This document shows positions 16,862 through 28,581 of a DNA stretch of 64,000 nt, one piece after another (positions within the stretch are counted from its first letter, which is position 1; every line of letters begins with the position of its first letter). The translations under genes and the position numbers were made by a program. The stretch spans positions 186,001 to 250,000 of the forward strand of contig NZ_JAESVB010000001.1 in NCBI RefSeq assembly GCF_020618775.1, in the 5' to 3' direction. Below the pieces are notes generated by a model. That model had not been told where the DNA came from. It made no database searches and worked only from the letters and a program-made list of their open reading frames with translations. The stretch is from Acidisoma silvae (GTDB taxonomy: Bacteria > Pseudomonadota > Alphaproteobacteria > Acetobacterales > Acetobacteraceae).

Positions 16862-17746
16862 TCAGGGCGTCCGGGTGATCGCCCGGCGGCGGGCCGCGCT
16901 TTCCAGATGGTCGGTGATGAAGCCATGCGCATGTTTGGCCAGGGCGACATTGTCGTCCCAGGTATTGCGCCAGATGGCGGTGATGATCGACAGATCACGA
17001 TCGACGACGGCGGAGGAAAAGGATTCGAAGGTCACTGTATCCTTATAGCCATTGTCGAGCAGCGCATCGAACAGCGGCGCATAGACGATGCTGCCGGCAC
17101 CGAGATAGCCGCGATTGCTTTCGCCGACATGGAAATAGCCCAGCCGGTCGCCGGCCGCGCGAATGGCATCCGCTGGGTTCGCTTCCTCGATATTCATATG
17201 GAAGGTATCGAGATGCAAATAGACGTTCGGCTCACCGATCTCCTCGATGAACTGCAAGCCCTGCGCGGTGGTGTTCAAAAGATTGGTCTCGAAACGATTG
17301 ACGATTTCGAGGTTCAGCGTCACCCCGGCATCGGCCGCGTAGCGCGCCACTTTGCGTAGTGTGTCGATGCTGTTCTGACGCCCCTTTGCGGTCGGCATGG
17401 ACATGTATTTGCCATGGGCCGAAAACAGGATTCCGCCGAGCTTGGTGGCGCCCAGATCGCGCGCGACGGACACGGCTTCGCGCAGCACGGCCTCGCCCTT
17501 CGCGACCGTCGCGGCATCCTCGCTTGACACATCATGCGCCGGCGACAGGCCCATGGTCACGGCAATGCCCATCTGCCGCTCGGACAGGCTTTTCGCGAAA
17601 GCCGGAACGTCGAATTTCTGCGGATCGAGGCGCGGGAATTCGATGAGGCTGTAGCCGGTCTCGACCGAGCGATCCAGCGACCGGTTGAGGTCATCCGGTG
17701 TCGATCCACCGGACCAGACGAAGGCGTGAATGCCCAATGGATTCAT
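16862..17746 (-). CDS. Sugar phosphate isomerase/epimerase, D-tagatose/D-psicose 3-epimerase-like
   Basis: A 294-residue xylose isomerase-like TIM barrel. Motifs EIVNRFE, LDTFHMNIEE and HVGESNRGYLG correspond to the metal-binding glutamates, Asp-His and the substrate-binding loop of ketose 3-epimerases. The ATG at 17746 with upstream GGGAG gives the family-like start MNPLGIHAFVW; a longer start at 17773 is possible. It is encoded downstream of a mannitol dehydrogenase, with an intrinsic terminator between them, so it is probably transcribed separately. Together they suggest ketose and polyol interconversion. Confidence 0.8.
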   Translation of the reverse strand: MNPLGIHAFVWSGGSTPDDLNRSLDRSVETGYSLIEFPRLDPQKFDVPAFAKSLSERQMGIAVTMGLSPAHDVSSEDAATVAKGEAVLREAVSVARDLGATKLGGILFSAHGKYMSMPTAKGRQNSIDTLRKVARYAADAGVTLNLEIVNRFETNLLNTTAQGLQFIEEIGEPNVYLHLDTFHMNIEEANPADAIRAAGDRLGYFHVGESNRGYLGAGSIVYAPLFDALLDNGYKDTVTFESFSSAVVDRDLSIITAIWRNTWDDNVALAKHAHGFITDHLESAARRRAITRTP

Positions 17747-17837
17747 GGACGCAATCTCCCTTGCCGGCTTCATCTGCGCGAGCCGGCCATTCTTGGTTGT
17801 TTAGGCGCGGTGATAGCCGCAATCAGGCCCTGAAACG

Positions 17838-17866
17838 AAAAAGGCCCGGGACATCATCCCGGGCCT
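17838..17866 (-). terminator. Intrinsic terminator after the mannitol dehydrogenase gene
   Basis: Read on the minus strand, a 9-bp perfect GC stem (AGGCCCGGG / CCCGGGCCT, 7-nt loop) is followed by TTTTTCGTTT. It begins 20 bp past the mannitol dehydrogenase stop codon. Confidence 0.85.
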
Positions 17867-17886
17867 CATCCTGAAACGATACTGGC

Positions 17887-19368
17887 CTAGCCGGCAAGTA
17901 TGTCTTTCAGCGTGGCAAGTGTGCCTCGGCTGGCGAGCGACTCCCGGTAGTCCTGAAAGGTTTTCACGAAATCCGGGGACGTCTCCATGCCCAGGCCGGC
18001 GAAGATCGAAAGGCTCAGGAAGGCCAGTGGGTCAGGGTCTTGCGCCGTCGCGTGGTCGGCGGCCGACAGGCGCGGTTCTGGCGTTGAGAAATGCACGCCC
18101 TTGTCGTCCACGCCGCCCAGGCAGAAGGCGAAGCTGGCGACCAGGAAGGCAAGGCGACGGAAATCCCCACCCTGTTCCAGAATGGTGCGGATGGTATCGC
18201 CCGAGAAGATGGGGATGCGGGACGCGCCGTCTGTCGCGATGCGAATGGTCTGGTCGCGCGTCGCCGGGTTGGAATAGCGCTCCATCAGCTTGTCGCGATA
18301 GCCTTGCAGCGACATGCCGGGGGGCGCCTGCAGCAGCGGAATAACGTCCTTGTTCCAGTAATCGAACAGCAATTGCGCGATCTGCGGGTCGGCTACCGTT
18401 TCATGCACCAGCCGGTAGCCGGCATTGGTGCCGGGGAAGGCCAGCATGCTGTGGGAGGAATTGAGCATGCGCAGCTTGATCTGCTCATAGGCCCAGACAT
18501 CCTCGGTGATCTGCACATCGACCTTTTCCCAGGCCGGACGGCCGAGACGGAACTGATCCTGCACCACCCATTGAATGAAATCCTCGCAGAAGACAGGGAT
18601 CTCATCCTCGATATCGCTTGCGACATTCAGACGCGTGCGGTCGGCGTCCGAGGTCGCGGGCGTGATGCGATCCACCATGCTGTTCGGAAAATCGACCTCC
18701 TGTTCCATCCAGATGGCGAGTTCCGGGTCGCGCGCGCGGGCGAAACCGATGAAAGCGGTTTTGGCGACATGGCCGTTATGGCGCAGGTTGTCGCAGGACT
18801 GCACGGTAAAGGCGGGCAGCCCGGCGGCGCGGCGGCGGCTGAGCGCTTCCGCGACATAGCCGAAGGCCGTGCGCGGTGTCGTGGGGTTCGCCAGGTCGTG
18901 GACGATGTCCGGCGTGCCAAGCTTAAATTCGTGGGTCTCGTCGTCGATATTGTAGCCGCCTTCCGTCAGCGTCATCGTGACGATGCGGATGGCGGGGTCG
19001 CACAGCTTGGCCAAAACCGCTTCCGGATCATCCGGCGCGAACAGATATTCGATGATGGAGCCGATGACGTGGATTTCGGGCTCGCCATGCGGCGGGCAGA
19101 CGGTGAGGGTGTAAAGCCCGTCCTGTGCCGGAAAGGCGGCGGCCTTCGCCCGCTCGGCGGGCGTATCCATGAGCCCGATGCCGCACAGCGCCCAGTCGTC
19201 ATGGCCGCCGTCCGCGATCAGCCGGTCCAGATAGACGGCCTGGTGGGCGCGGTGGAAATTGCCCACGCTGAAGTGAACGATGCCGGCTTTCAAGCGCGAG
19301 CGGTCATAGCCCGCCCAGTGGACGCCAGGCGGCAATGCGCTCAGCGCGGTATTGCTGAGTTTTATCAT
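17887..19368 (-). CDS. Mannitol dehydrogenase family protein (polyol 2-dehydrogenase)
   Basis: A 493-residue long-chain NAD(P)-dependent polyol dehydrogenase, the usual size for bacterial mannitol 2-dehydrogenase (MtlK-type), which oxidises mannitol to fructose or related polyols. The N-terminal HFSVGNFHRAHQAVY is the family coenzyme-binding segment. MVDRITPAT and KLRMLNSSHSMLAF are the catalytic regions; the latter carries the conserved lysine and Asn/His. The ATG at 19368 follows GGGAG; an in-frame start 12 codons upstream lacks conservation. Divergent from an SDR gene. Fructuronate or arabinitol dehydrogenase activity is an alternative. Confidence 0.88.
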   Translation of the reverse strand: MIKLSNTALSALPPGVHWAGYDRSRLKAGIVHFSVGNFHRAHQAVYLDRLIADGGHDDWALCGIGLMDTPAERAKAAAFPAQDGLYTLTVCPPHGEPEIHVIGSIIEYLFAPDDPEAVLAKLCDPAIRIVTMTLTEGGYNIDDETHEFKLGTPDIVHDLANPTTPRTAFGYVAEALSRRRAAGLPAFTVQSCDNLRHNGHVAKTAFIGFARARDPELAIWMEQEVDFPNSMVDRITPATSDADRTRLNVASDIEDEIPVFCEDFIQWVVQDQFRLGRPAWEKVDVQITEDVWAYEQIKLRMLNSSHSMLAFPGTNAGYRLVHETVADPQIAQLLFDYWNKDVIPLLQAPPGMSLQGYRDKLMERYSNPATRDQTIRIATDGASRIPIFSGDTIRTILEQGGDFRRLAFLVASFAFCLGGVDDKGVHFSTPEPRLSAADHATAQDPDPLAFLSLSIFAGLGMETSPDFVKTFQDYRESLASRGTLATLKDILAG

Positions 19369-19482
19369 GGACTTCTCCCAAAACGGTCCGTCTTTATCCG
19401 GCACGCAAAGTCAGGGCCGGTCTTGCCGCCGACCCTTCTCCTCAGCAATACCGTCTCACAGCAGTTTGGAGAAGGTATTGTC

Positions 19483-20265
19483 ATGGATTTAGAGCTCAAA
19501 GGACGGCGAGCGATTGTTTGCGCCGCGAGCAAAGGCCTGGGGCGCGCTTGCGCGACGGCTTTGGCCCGCGAAGGCGTGGACGTGACCATTACGGGCCGCA
19601 ATGCCGAGATGCTCCTTCAGGCGGCGCGGGCAATTGCTCACGAAACGGGCGGCCGCATCGAGATCGCCCCCGGCGATATCACGACCGAGGCCGGTCGCGC
19701 GGCGGCGCTGGCCGTCTGCCCCGATCCCGATATTCTGGTGAACAATGCCGGCGGTCCGCCGCCGGGCGATTTCCGCAATTGGGAGCGCGATGACTGGGTG
19801 AAGGCGCTGGACGCCAATATGCTGTCGCCCATCGCCATGATGAAGGCGGTGATCGACGGCATGATCGGCCGCCGCTTCGGCCGCATCGTCAATATCACCT
19901 CAGGTTCGGTGAAGTCGCCGATCGCGGCGCTGGGCATGAGCAATGGCGCGCGGGCGGGCCTTACCGGCTTCGTGGGCGGCCTGTCCCGTCAGGTGGCCAA
20001 GCATAACGTGACCATCAACAATCTGCTGCCCGGTCCCTTCACGACCGACCGTCTGCGCACGACCATGGAAGGCGCGGCCAAGGCCTCTGGCCGGTCGATT
20101 GAGGATGAAATGGCGGCGCGCGCGCAGCTGAACCCGACGGGGCGTTTCGGCGAGCCGGAGGAATTCGGCCGTGCCTGCGCTTTCCTCTGCTCGGCCCATG
20201 CCGGCTATATCGTCGGGCAAAACCTGCTGCTCGACGGCGGCGCCTTCAACTCGACGATGGGCTGA
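19483..20265 (+). CDS. SDR-family oxidoreductase lacking the canonical Tyr-xxx-Lys catalytic pair
   Basis: A 260-residue short-chain dehydrogenase/reductase homologue. It has an altered nucleotide loop (CAASKGLGRA rather than TGxxxGIG) and the NNAG motif (LVNNAGGPP). Where YxxxK is expected, the sequence reads GMSNGARAGL, so neither Tyr nor Lys is present. A subgroup of 3-oxoacyl-ACP reductase-like SDRs is known to deviate this way. The ATG at 19483 follows a GGAGAAGG ribosome-binding site; the frame is open far upstream but antisense to mannitol dehydrogenase. An intrinsic terminator follows 5 bp after the stop. Confidence 0.85.
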   Translation: MDLELKGRRAIVCAASKGLGRACATALAREGVDVTITGRNAEMLLQAARAIAHETGGRIEIAPGDITTEAGRAAALAVCPDPDILVNNAGGPPPGDFRNWERDDWVKALDANMLSPIAMMKAVIDGMIGRRFGRIVNITSGSVKSPIAALGMSNGARAGLTGFVGGLSRQVAKHNVTINNLLPGPFTTDRLRTTMEGAAKASGRSIEDEMAARAQLNPTGRFGEPEEFGRACAFLCSAHAGYIVGQNLLLDGGAFNSTMG

Positions 20266-20269
20266 TCTT

Positions 20270-20302
20270 AAAAAAGGGCGCCCGGTCGGGGCGCCCTTTT
20301 TT
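20270..20302. terminator. Bidirectional intrinsic terminator
   Basis: Six A residues, an 8-bp GGGCGCCC stem (20276-20283 with 20289-20296), a 5-nt loop and six T residues. It lies between the converging SDR and DUF2934 genes and should work in both directions. Confidence 0.9.
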
Positions 20303-20304
20303 AC

Positions 20305-20517
20305 TCACGGATTGAAGGACGGCGGATCGCTGGCCGGGAAGCTGTCGGCGCTCTCGGCATCGACATCCTTGTCATCCTTGCCGTCTACGATTTCCTCGGC
20401 GCGCAGCCAGAAATCATGTTCCTGGCCCTCAGGATAGCCCGCCTGTTCCCACAGCCCATAGGCTGTCTCCCGAATGCGCTGCAGGCGATCTTCGTCTTGG
20501 TCTTGATTGCCGGACAT
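20305..20517 (-). CDS. DUF2934 domain-containing small protein
   Basis: A 70-residue acidic cytoplasmic protein. The segment RIRETAYGLWEQAGYPEGQEHDFW is the DUF2934 signature; the tail SADSFPASDPPSF is a common C-terminal extension of such proteins. Function is unknown; relatives are often found in stress-related contexts. The ATG at 20517 is preferred over one seven codons earlier (20538), because the purine-rich AAAGGGAAACGGG lies between them. It ends at the bidirectional terminator. Confidence 0.75.
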   Translation of the reverse strand: MSGNQDQDEDRLQRIRETAYGLWEQAGYPEGQEHDFWLRAEEIVDGKDDKDVDAESADSFPASDPPSFNP

Positions 20518-20583
20518 GGACCCGTTTCCCTTTTCCATCGCTGGATAGCGATGGTTTAGAAATCGCGTCGCGTGGCCCCTGCT

Positions 20584-21786
20584 TCAAGAGAGCCGAGCGG
20601 GCGCCGGCACCAATTTCATGAAGGCACACCAGATTGCGAAGCCACAGCAGGCGACGGCGGCGATGCAGCCCACCATCGGCCGCGCCGTGCCATCCGAAAT
20701 CACGCTCATCAGGGCCGTCGTTATCGAACTCATGGTGAATTCCATGCCGACTGCGAGCGCGGCAGCCGCCCCGGCGGTGGCGCCGAAGGGTTCCATGGCC
20801 GTCAGGAAGGCCGGCCCCATGATGAAGGCCAGGCACAGGAACAGCGTGATGGTCAGCGCGATGAAGGGCCAGAGCAGGCTCATGCCTGAGAAGACCAGGA
20901 CAGCGAGCAGAAGCCCGGCCAAGGCGGAAGCAGCGGTCGCAAAGCCCATCAGGCTGCGGGCGCCGAAACGGCGCATCATCGGCGCGTTGAACTGGCTGAA
21001 CCCGATCAGCACCATGGCATGAACGGCGAACAGCGCGCCGTAGAGTGTCGGCGCCAGATGGTGCAGCGTCACGAAGACGAAGGGTGAGCCTGAGATGAAG
21101 GCGAAAAGCAGGCTTTGCGCACAGCCCGCGATCAGCACCGGCAGGATGAAGATGCGCTGCCGCAGCAGCCGGACATAGGTGCCAAGGATACTCAGCAAAC
21201 GCCCGCTGACCCGCCGCTCTGGCGGCAGGGTTTCGGGCAGCATGCGCCAGACCATGACGATCACCAGGGCCGCGATCAGGATCAGAAACAGAAAGTTCAC
21301 GCGCCAGGACAGGTATTGCACCACCAGACCGCCCATGACGGGCGCCAGGATGGGCGAGACGCTGAGTGCGAGCATGGCCAGGGACAGCAGACGGGCGGCA
21401 TCCGGCCCGGTATATTCGTCGCGCACGACGGCCATGGGAATGACAGCGGTCGCGGCCGCGCCCAGTCCCTGGAAAAAGCGTGACAGGATCAGAAGCTGGA
21501 TGGAGGGCGCGAATGCCGCGCCGACCGAGGCGATGATGAAAATGACCAGTCCGACATAGGTCGGCCGCTTGCGGCCGAATGTGTCGGACACCGGGCCGTA
21601 GATCACCTGGCCCAGTGCCAGCGCCACGAAGAAGCTGGTCATGCTGAGCTGCACGGTGCCGGCATCGGTGTGCAACTGCCGCGCGATTGCCGCGAAGCCC
21701 GGGATATACATGTCAATCGCGAAGGCGCCGACGGCAATCGTCAAGCCAAGCACGACCGCCCGGCGATAGAGCGCGGAGCCGGTCAT
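20584..21786 (-). CDS. Bcr/CflA family MFS drug-resistance transporter
   Basis: A 400-residue, 12-segment proton-antiport exporter. The N-terminus has DMYIPGFAAIARQL, followed by GQVIYGPVSDTFGRKRP (the loop 2-3 motif) and the antiporter segment SRFFQGLGAAATAVIPMAVVRD, all characteristic of the Bcr/CflA group that exports bicyclomycin, chloramphenicol or sulfonamide-type compounds. It may be an ordinary chromosomal efflux gene; nothing indicates a resistance island. A 65-bp gap separates it from the upstream SMP-30 gene on the same strand. Confidence 0.9.
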   Translation of the reverse strand: MTGSALYRRAVVLGLTIAVGAFAIDMYIPGFAAIARQLHTDAGTVQLSMTSFFVALALGQVIYGPVSDTFGRKRPTYVGLVIFIIASVGAAFAPSIQLLILSRFFQGLGAAATAVIPMAVVRDEYTGPDAARLLSLAMLALSVSPILAPVMGGLVVQYLSWRVNFLFLILIAALVIVMVWRMLPETLPPERRVSGRLLSILGTYVRLLRQRIFILPVLIAGCAQSLLFAFISGSPFVFVTLHHLAPTLYGALFAVHAMVLIGFSQFNAPMMRRFGARSLMGFATAASALAGLLLAVLVFSGMSLLWPFIALTITLFLCLAFIMGPAFLTAMEPFGATAGAAAALAVGMEFTMSSITTALMSVISDGTARPMVGCIAAVACCGFAIWCAFMKLVPAPARLS

Positions 21787-21851
21787 CGTGAAACCTCATT
21801 GTCACTGGTCGCGGCAGGGATATGCCGCGATGCAGCAATAAGGGTTTTGAC

Positions 21852-22739
21852 CTAGCCCGTGAAGGCCGCCCGATGCGCGGCCAGACCCTGAATGCCGGGT
21901 TTCGCCAGGAACAGCGCTCCCGCCAGCGGTTCCGCTTCTCGCTCATGCGCCGCTGTGGTGATGACCAGCTGGTCCAGTCCTGGACCCGCGAAAGCGCAGG
22001 AGGTGACGCGGGAGACGGGAAGGGTAATGGCGCGGTCACGCGTGCCGTCCGGCAGGAAACGGGTGACACGGCCGCCATCCCAATGACAGACCCACAGCCC
22101 ACCCTCGGCATCGCAGGTCATGCCGTCCGGATAGCCGTCAGCCTCCGTGAAACGGATATGAACGCGCTTGCCCGTCAGGCTGCCGTCATGATGGCGGTCG
22201 AAGGCATAGATCGTCCGCGCGGGCGAATCGGTGTGATAGAGCGTGCGGCCGTCAGGGCTGAGGGCAGGGCCGTTGGTGACGGTATAGCCGTGATCGAGAT
22301 GGGACAGCTGGCCTTCCGTGTTCAAGACGTGGAACTGGCCGTTCGCTGTCGCCTCGGCATCGTCCATGCTGCCGAAATAGACCTGCCCGTCAGGGCCGGC
22401 CTTGGCGTCGTTCAGGCGCATGCCGTCCGGAAATACGCCCGGCAAGCGATGGATGATCTCGACGGCCTCGCCGGGGATCAGCCGAGCGACGACGATGCTG
22501 CGCTCCAGCCCCACCAGGAAGCGATCGGCATGTGACGTTTCAATGATCCAGCACGGGCCCTGCTCCATCCGCCATTCGGCCTGGGCCGCGCCGGTCAGAT
22601 CGCAGGACAGAATGCGGCTGCTGCGAATATCCACGAAAAAGACGCGTTCCTGCCGGGCAGACCAGAGCGGGCCTTCGCCCAGCACGGCGCGCACCGGCCA
22701 GAGCGGGGTTGCGGCAAGCATGTTCGGGTCTGCGCTCAT
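21852..22739 (-). CDS. SMP-30/gluconolactonase/LRE-like lactonase
   Basis: A 295-residue six-bladed beta-propeller. The metal-binding Glu is in VLGEGPLWS near the N-terminus; further ligands are in RLNDAKAGPDG, VTNGPALSPDG and TEADGYPDGM. The family hydrolyses sugar lactones such as glucono-, galactono- or arabinono-lactone. The ATG at 22739 is preceded by AAGGAAAAGG and preferred over 22757. With the nearby polyol dehydrogenase, epimerase and GH63 enzyme it fits carbohydrate catabolism, although the genes are in separate transcription units. Confidence 0.88.
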   Translation of the reverse strand: MSADPNMLAATPLWPVRAVLGEGPLWSARQERVFFVDIRSSRILSCDLTGAAQAEWRMEQGPCWIIETSHADRFLVGLERSIVVARLIPGEAVEIIHRLPGVFPDGMRLNDAKAGPDGQVYFGSMDDAEATANGQFHVLNTEGQLSHLDHGYTVTNGPALSPDGRTLYHTDSPARTIYAFDRHHDGSLTGKRVHIRFTEADGYPDGMTCDAEGGLWVCHWDGGRVTRFLPDGTRDRAITLPVSRVTSCAFAGPGLDQLVITTAAHEREAEPLAGALFLAKPGIQGLAAHRAAFTG

Positions 22740-22880
22740 GGCCTTTTCCTTCGGCAAACAGGGCAGACCGCTGGGCAGCGCCGGTTGGCCTGCTGTTTCT
22801 CGATCCGCATCAGCGGGTTATAGGAACCAAGCCGTCCGGGCGATAGCAGGTCTTGCCGGACACAGGATCGGAGCGTCACC

Positions 22881-25522
<2,642 letters not shown>

Positions 25523-25523
<1 letters not shown>

Positions 25524-25882
25524 TGACTGAACGACACGAGCCCGGCGCCGTTCCTTTCACGGCCGCAGAGCGCAGCTTCATTCGCCACGAATTGGGGGCG
25601 GCCTTCGGCGTGCGGCCGTCGCTGTCGAAAGGCATCCGCATCAATCTCTGGACGAGCGGCGCGCGGCGGGGCGAGCCTAAGATTCCGCCGGTGCTGGCAG
25701 CCATGATCGAGCGCGGGCTGATAGATCTGCCGCCGGAAGACCTTGGCCAGCGCGCCTATTTCACCCAGACGGGTCTGGCCGCGCTCAAGCTGCTTTACGA
25801 GGACGGACGCTATCTGGACCCCGACCGTTTCGGCCATCTGCGGGAGGAACTGGGCATTCCGGAACCGCCGCTGGGCCTCTGA
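25523..25882 (+). CDS. Small conserved-looking protein of unknown function
   Basis: A 119-residue soluble protein; I do not recognise the family. The ATG at 25523 shares one base with the GH63 stop codon (TGATG), indicating translational coupling. Features: an N-terminal FTAAERSFIRHELG helix, a basic middle (TSGARRGEPKIPPVLAAMIERG) and a C-terminal helical part ending in proline-rich EPPLGL. No cysteines or membrane segments are visible. It may be an accessory protein to the glycosidase or an unrelated rider gene. Confidence 0.65.
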
Positions 25883-25902
25883 CCGCGCGGCTGGGCGCAG
25901 CG

Positions 25903-28581
25903 CTAGAGCTGCAACGCCGCTGGGCTGCGCGACGCGATGAACAGCCGGACCTCGTCGTTGCGCAGCGGTTTCGAGAAGTAATGACCCTGCACGAACTGGC
26001 ATTGCTTGCGGCGTAGCGCTTCATATTGGGCAGCGGTCTCCACGCCTTCGGCGACCACATCCAGATGCAGGGCCGTGCTGACGGCCAATAGCGCCGTGAC
26101 AATGGCGGCGGCGTCAGGCTGCTCCACCATGTCCTGCACGAAAAGCTTGTCGATCTTGATGCCGTCGAAGGGAAAACGGCGCAGATAGCCGAGGCCTGAA
26201 TGGCCGGTGCCGAAATCATCCAGGCTGAAGCGGATGCCGATAGCGCGCAGCGCGTCCATGGTGCGGCGTACCGTCGGGTTATCCTCAAGCAAACTGGTTT
26301 CGGTCACTTCCAGCGTCAGCCGATTGGCCGGCAGTCCGGTGCGGCTGAGGATGGCTCTGACTTCGGTGACCAGCTCCTCGTCATTCATCTGAATGGGTGA
26401 AAGATTGACCGCGACATGCGTGCTTGCCGGCCAATTCACGGCTTCCGCGCAGGCCGTTTCCAGCACCCAGCGGCCGATCGGCACGACCAGGCCCAGCTTT
26501 TCCATCATGCCCACGAAGTCGATCGGTGGGATGGCACCTTGGACTGGGTGGGTCCACCGCAGCAGCGCTTCGCAACCCACCACCTGCCCTGTCCAGGAGT
26601 CCAGAATGGGCTGGTAGGCCAGCGTGAATTGATTGAGCCGCAGCGCCACACGCAGGTCTTGCTCGCGCTCGAAGAGCAGGGCCTGATGCGCCTGCATGGT
26701 CGCGTCAAAAACCCGCCACAAGCCGATACCGTCTGTCTTCGCCTGGTAAAGCGCGATATCGGCGTTGCGCAGCAATTCTTCGGCGTTGCGGGCGTGGTCG
26801 GGATAATGCGCGATGCCGATCGACAGGCTGACATGGAAGCCTGAGGCGATCATGTCCATCGGCCGCTGCAGGGCGAGCAGAATATCCTTCGCGAGGTCGG
26901 AAGCTTTGCGCTGGGTCTTATCCAGCGGCAGGATGACGGCAAATTCGTCGCCGCCCATGCGCGCCACCGTCTCAGCGGCGCTGGTAATGGCGCGCATGCG
27001 GCGCCCGACTTCGACCAGGAGTTTGTCGCCGGCCTCGTGGCCGCGCATGTCATTGATGAATTTGAAACGATCGAGATCGATATACAGCAAGGCCAGCCGA
27101 TGCCCGGTCGCATCGGCCCGCGCGATATCGCGCTCCAGCCTCTCACGGAACAAGGCGCGATTGGCGAGATGGGTCAAAGGATCATGGTGAGCGAGATAGC
27201 GGATCCGCGCTTCGGAGCGGCGACGCTCGGTGATGTCGGAATAGGTGCGAATCAGCCCGCCATCCGGCAGCGGCAGCGTCTGCACCTCCAGGATGATGCC
27301 ATTGGGCCGGTATCGCTCGACAAGGCTCGGTATTCTGGCCCGTAATTGTTGCAGTAGGCGATTGGCGTCGGCCTCGTCGGGATACTCGCCGATGCTGCGG
27401 TGATAGGCCAGGACCGTTTCAAGTGCGGGGCGGGATGCCATCAGCCCGGCCGGCAGATCGAGGAGTTCAAGGGCGCGCTGGTTGCAGACCAGGACGTGAT
27501 CCCTGGGGTCGATCATGACGACGCCGTCGGTGATGTGATCGAGCGTGGTGGATAGGCGCGCTGATTGTTCCGACAGAAGAATTTCCGACTGCTCCAATCG
27601 CTTCAGTTGCAGCATGACGGCGCGTAGCAGAAGAAGCGTGCAGAGGATGGCGCAGAGGGCACCGGCAAGGGCCAAAAGCGCCTGTGTCCGCCAGGCGGCC
27701 AGCGCGGCCGATTTGGCGATGCTGACATTCACGACCACCGGATAGGCTGCGACAGGGCGAACGGCGACGAGCCTGAGGCCCGGATAGGTCAGTCCCGGGC
27801 CATCGAAGGTATGCGCGTTTCCGCTGAAGACGATCCGATCCCATACTTTGCCCAGGCGGGCGGGTCTTTGGCCAATGGCAAGCGGCACGGGGTAGCTTGC
27901 CAGGACGATGCCCTGCCGATTGAGCAGGGTTACCGCAAAACGATCCTGATCGACCAGCGAGCGGTAGAAATTTTGGAAATAGCCGAGGCTGACGATGGCG
28001 ACTACGGCTCCCTTATAGGCGCCGCGGTCGTCGTTGATGCGATGCGCCGCATACATCACCCAGTCCTGAGCGTGATCATTCCAGAATGGCGCACCAATGA
28101 ACATATGATCGTCGTTATTGGTGCGCAAATAAGCTAGGCGTCCATCCTGACCAGGCTTTATTCCGGCCGGCCAGTTTTGGGTATGATCGAGGATGGCGCC
28201 CTGCGCGTCGATGATGGCAAATCCATCGGTTTGGGGAAGGGCATCATCCCGTAAATCACTTTGAATTTGCGAATGCGGATTTTGGAGCGTCGGAGCCGGC
28301 CGTGAGTCGATTAAATGCCGATTCGTAATCTCATTGCGCAGATTCGTCAGGATCAGATCGACCCCTTGAAGCCCACTGGTCAATTGGTCGCCGACGACGA
28401 AGCTGATCCGCGCCATATCATGGCGTTGTTCGTCGAGCGTGGAATAGCGCATGCTGACAATGGCAAAGCCGATCATGGCCGTCATGGCAAGCAAAAGAAC
28501 CGCGCCGGACAGCAGGAGCCTGCGGCTGGCGCGTGATAGGCCCGACCAGACATTTGGGCCGCGCACGGTTCTCTTCACCAA
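25903..28581 (-). CDS. Membrane-bound GGDEF-EAL cyclic-di-GMP protein with periplasmic sensor and PAS domain
   Basis: An 892-residue protein. A first membrane segment lies at about residues 22-45. A periplasmic Cache-like sensor follows to about 290, then a second membrane segment (about 295-325), a PAS domain (about 345-455), GGDEF (about 460-620) and EAL (about 640-885). The diguanylate cyclase motif is intact (RMGGDEFAV). The phosphodiesterase residues are present: EALLRW, EVTETSL, DDFGTGHS, KIDK and AEGVET. Both activities are therefore possible, and the net output cannot be predicted. The ligand sensed is unknown. It converges with the small gene at 25523 and is preceded by a long non-coding region. 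Confidence 0.93.
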   Translation of the reverse strand: MVKRTVRGPNVWSGLSRASRRLLLSGAVLLLAMTAMIGFAIVSMRYSTLDEQRHDMARISFVVGDQLTSGLQGVDLILTNLRNEITNRHLIDSRPAPTLQNPHSQIQSDLRDDALPQTDGFAIIDAQGAILDHTQNWPAGIKPGQDGRLAYLRTNNDDHMFIGAPFWNDHAQDWVMYAAHRINDDRGAYKGAVVAIVSLGYFQNFYRSLVDQDRFAVTLLNRQGIVLASYPVPLAIGQRPARLGKVWDRIVFSGNAHTFDGPGLTYPGLRLVAVRPVAAYPVVVNVSIAKSAALAAWRTQALLALAGALCAILCTLLLLRAVMLQLKRLEQSEILLSEQSARLSTTLDHITDGVVMIDPRDHVLVCNQRALELLDLPAGLMASRPALETVLAYHRSIGEYPDEADANRLLQQLRARIPSLVERYRPNGIILEVQTLPLPDGGLIRTYSDITERRRSEARIRYLAHHDPLTHLANRALFRERLERDIARADATGHRLALLYIDLDRFKFINDMRGHEAGDKLLVEVGRRMRAITSAAETVARMGGDEFAVILPLDKTQRKASDLAKDILLALQRPMDMIASGFHVSLSIGIAHYPDHARNAEELLRNADIALYQAKTDGIGLWRVFDATMQAHQALLFEREQDLRVALRLNQFTLAYQPILDSWTGQVVGCEALLRWTHPVQGAIPPIDFVGMMEKLGLVVPIGRWVLETACAEAVNWPASTHVAVNLSPIQMNDEELVTEVRAILSRTGLPANRLTLEVTETSLLEDNPTVRRTMDALRAIGIRFSLDDFGTGHSGLGYLRRFPFDGIKIDKLFVQDMVEQPDAAAIVTALLAVSTALHLDVVAEGVETAAQYEALRRKQCQFVQGHYFSKPLRNDEVRLFIASRSPAALQL

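Noticed and set aside
18091-19482. N-terminal extension of the SDR frame by about 460 codons
   Set aside because: The extension runs antisense through the mannitol dehydrogenase gene; homology and a ribosome-binding site place the SDR start at 19483.
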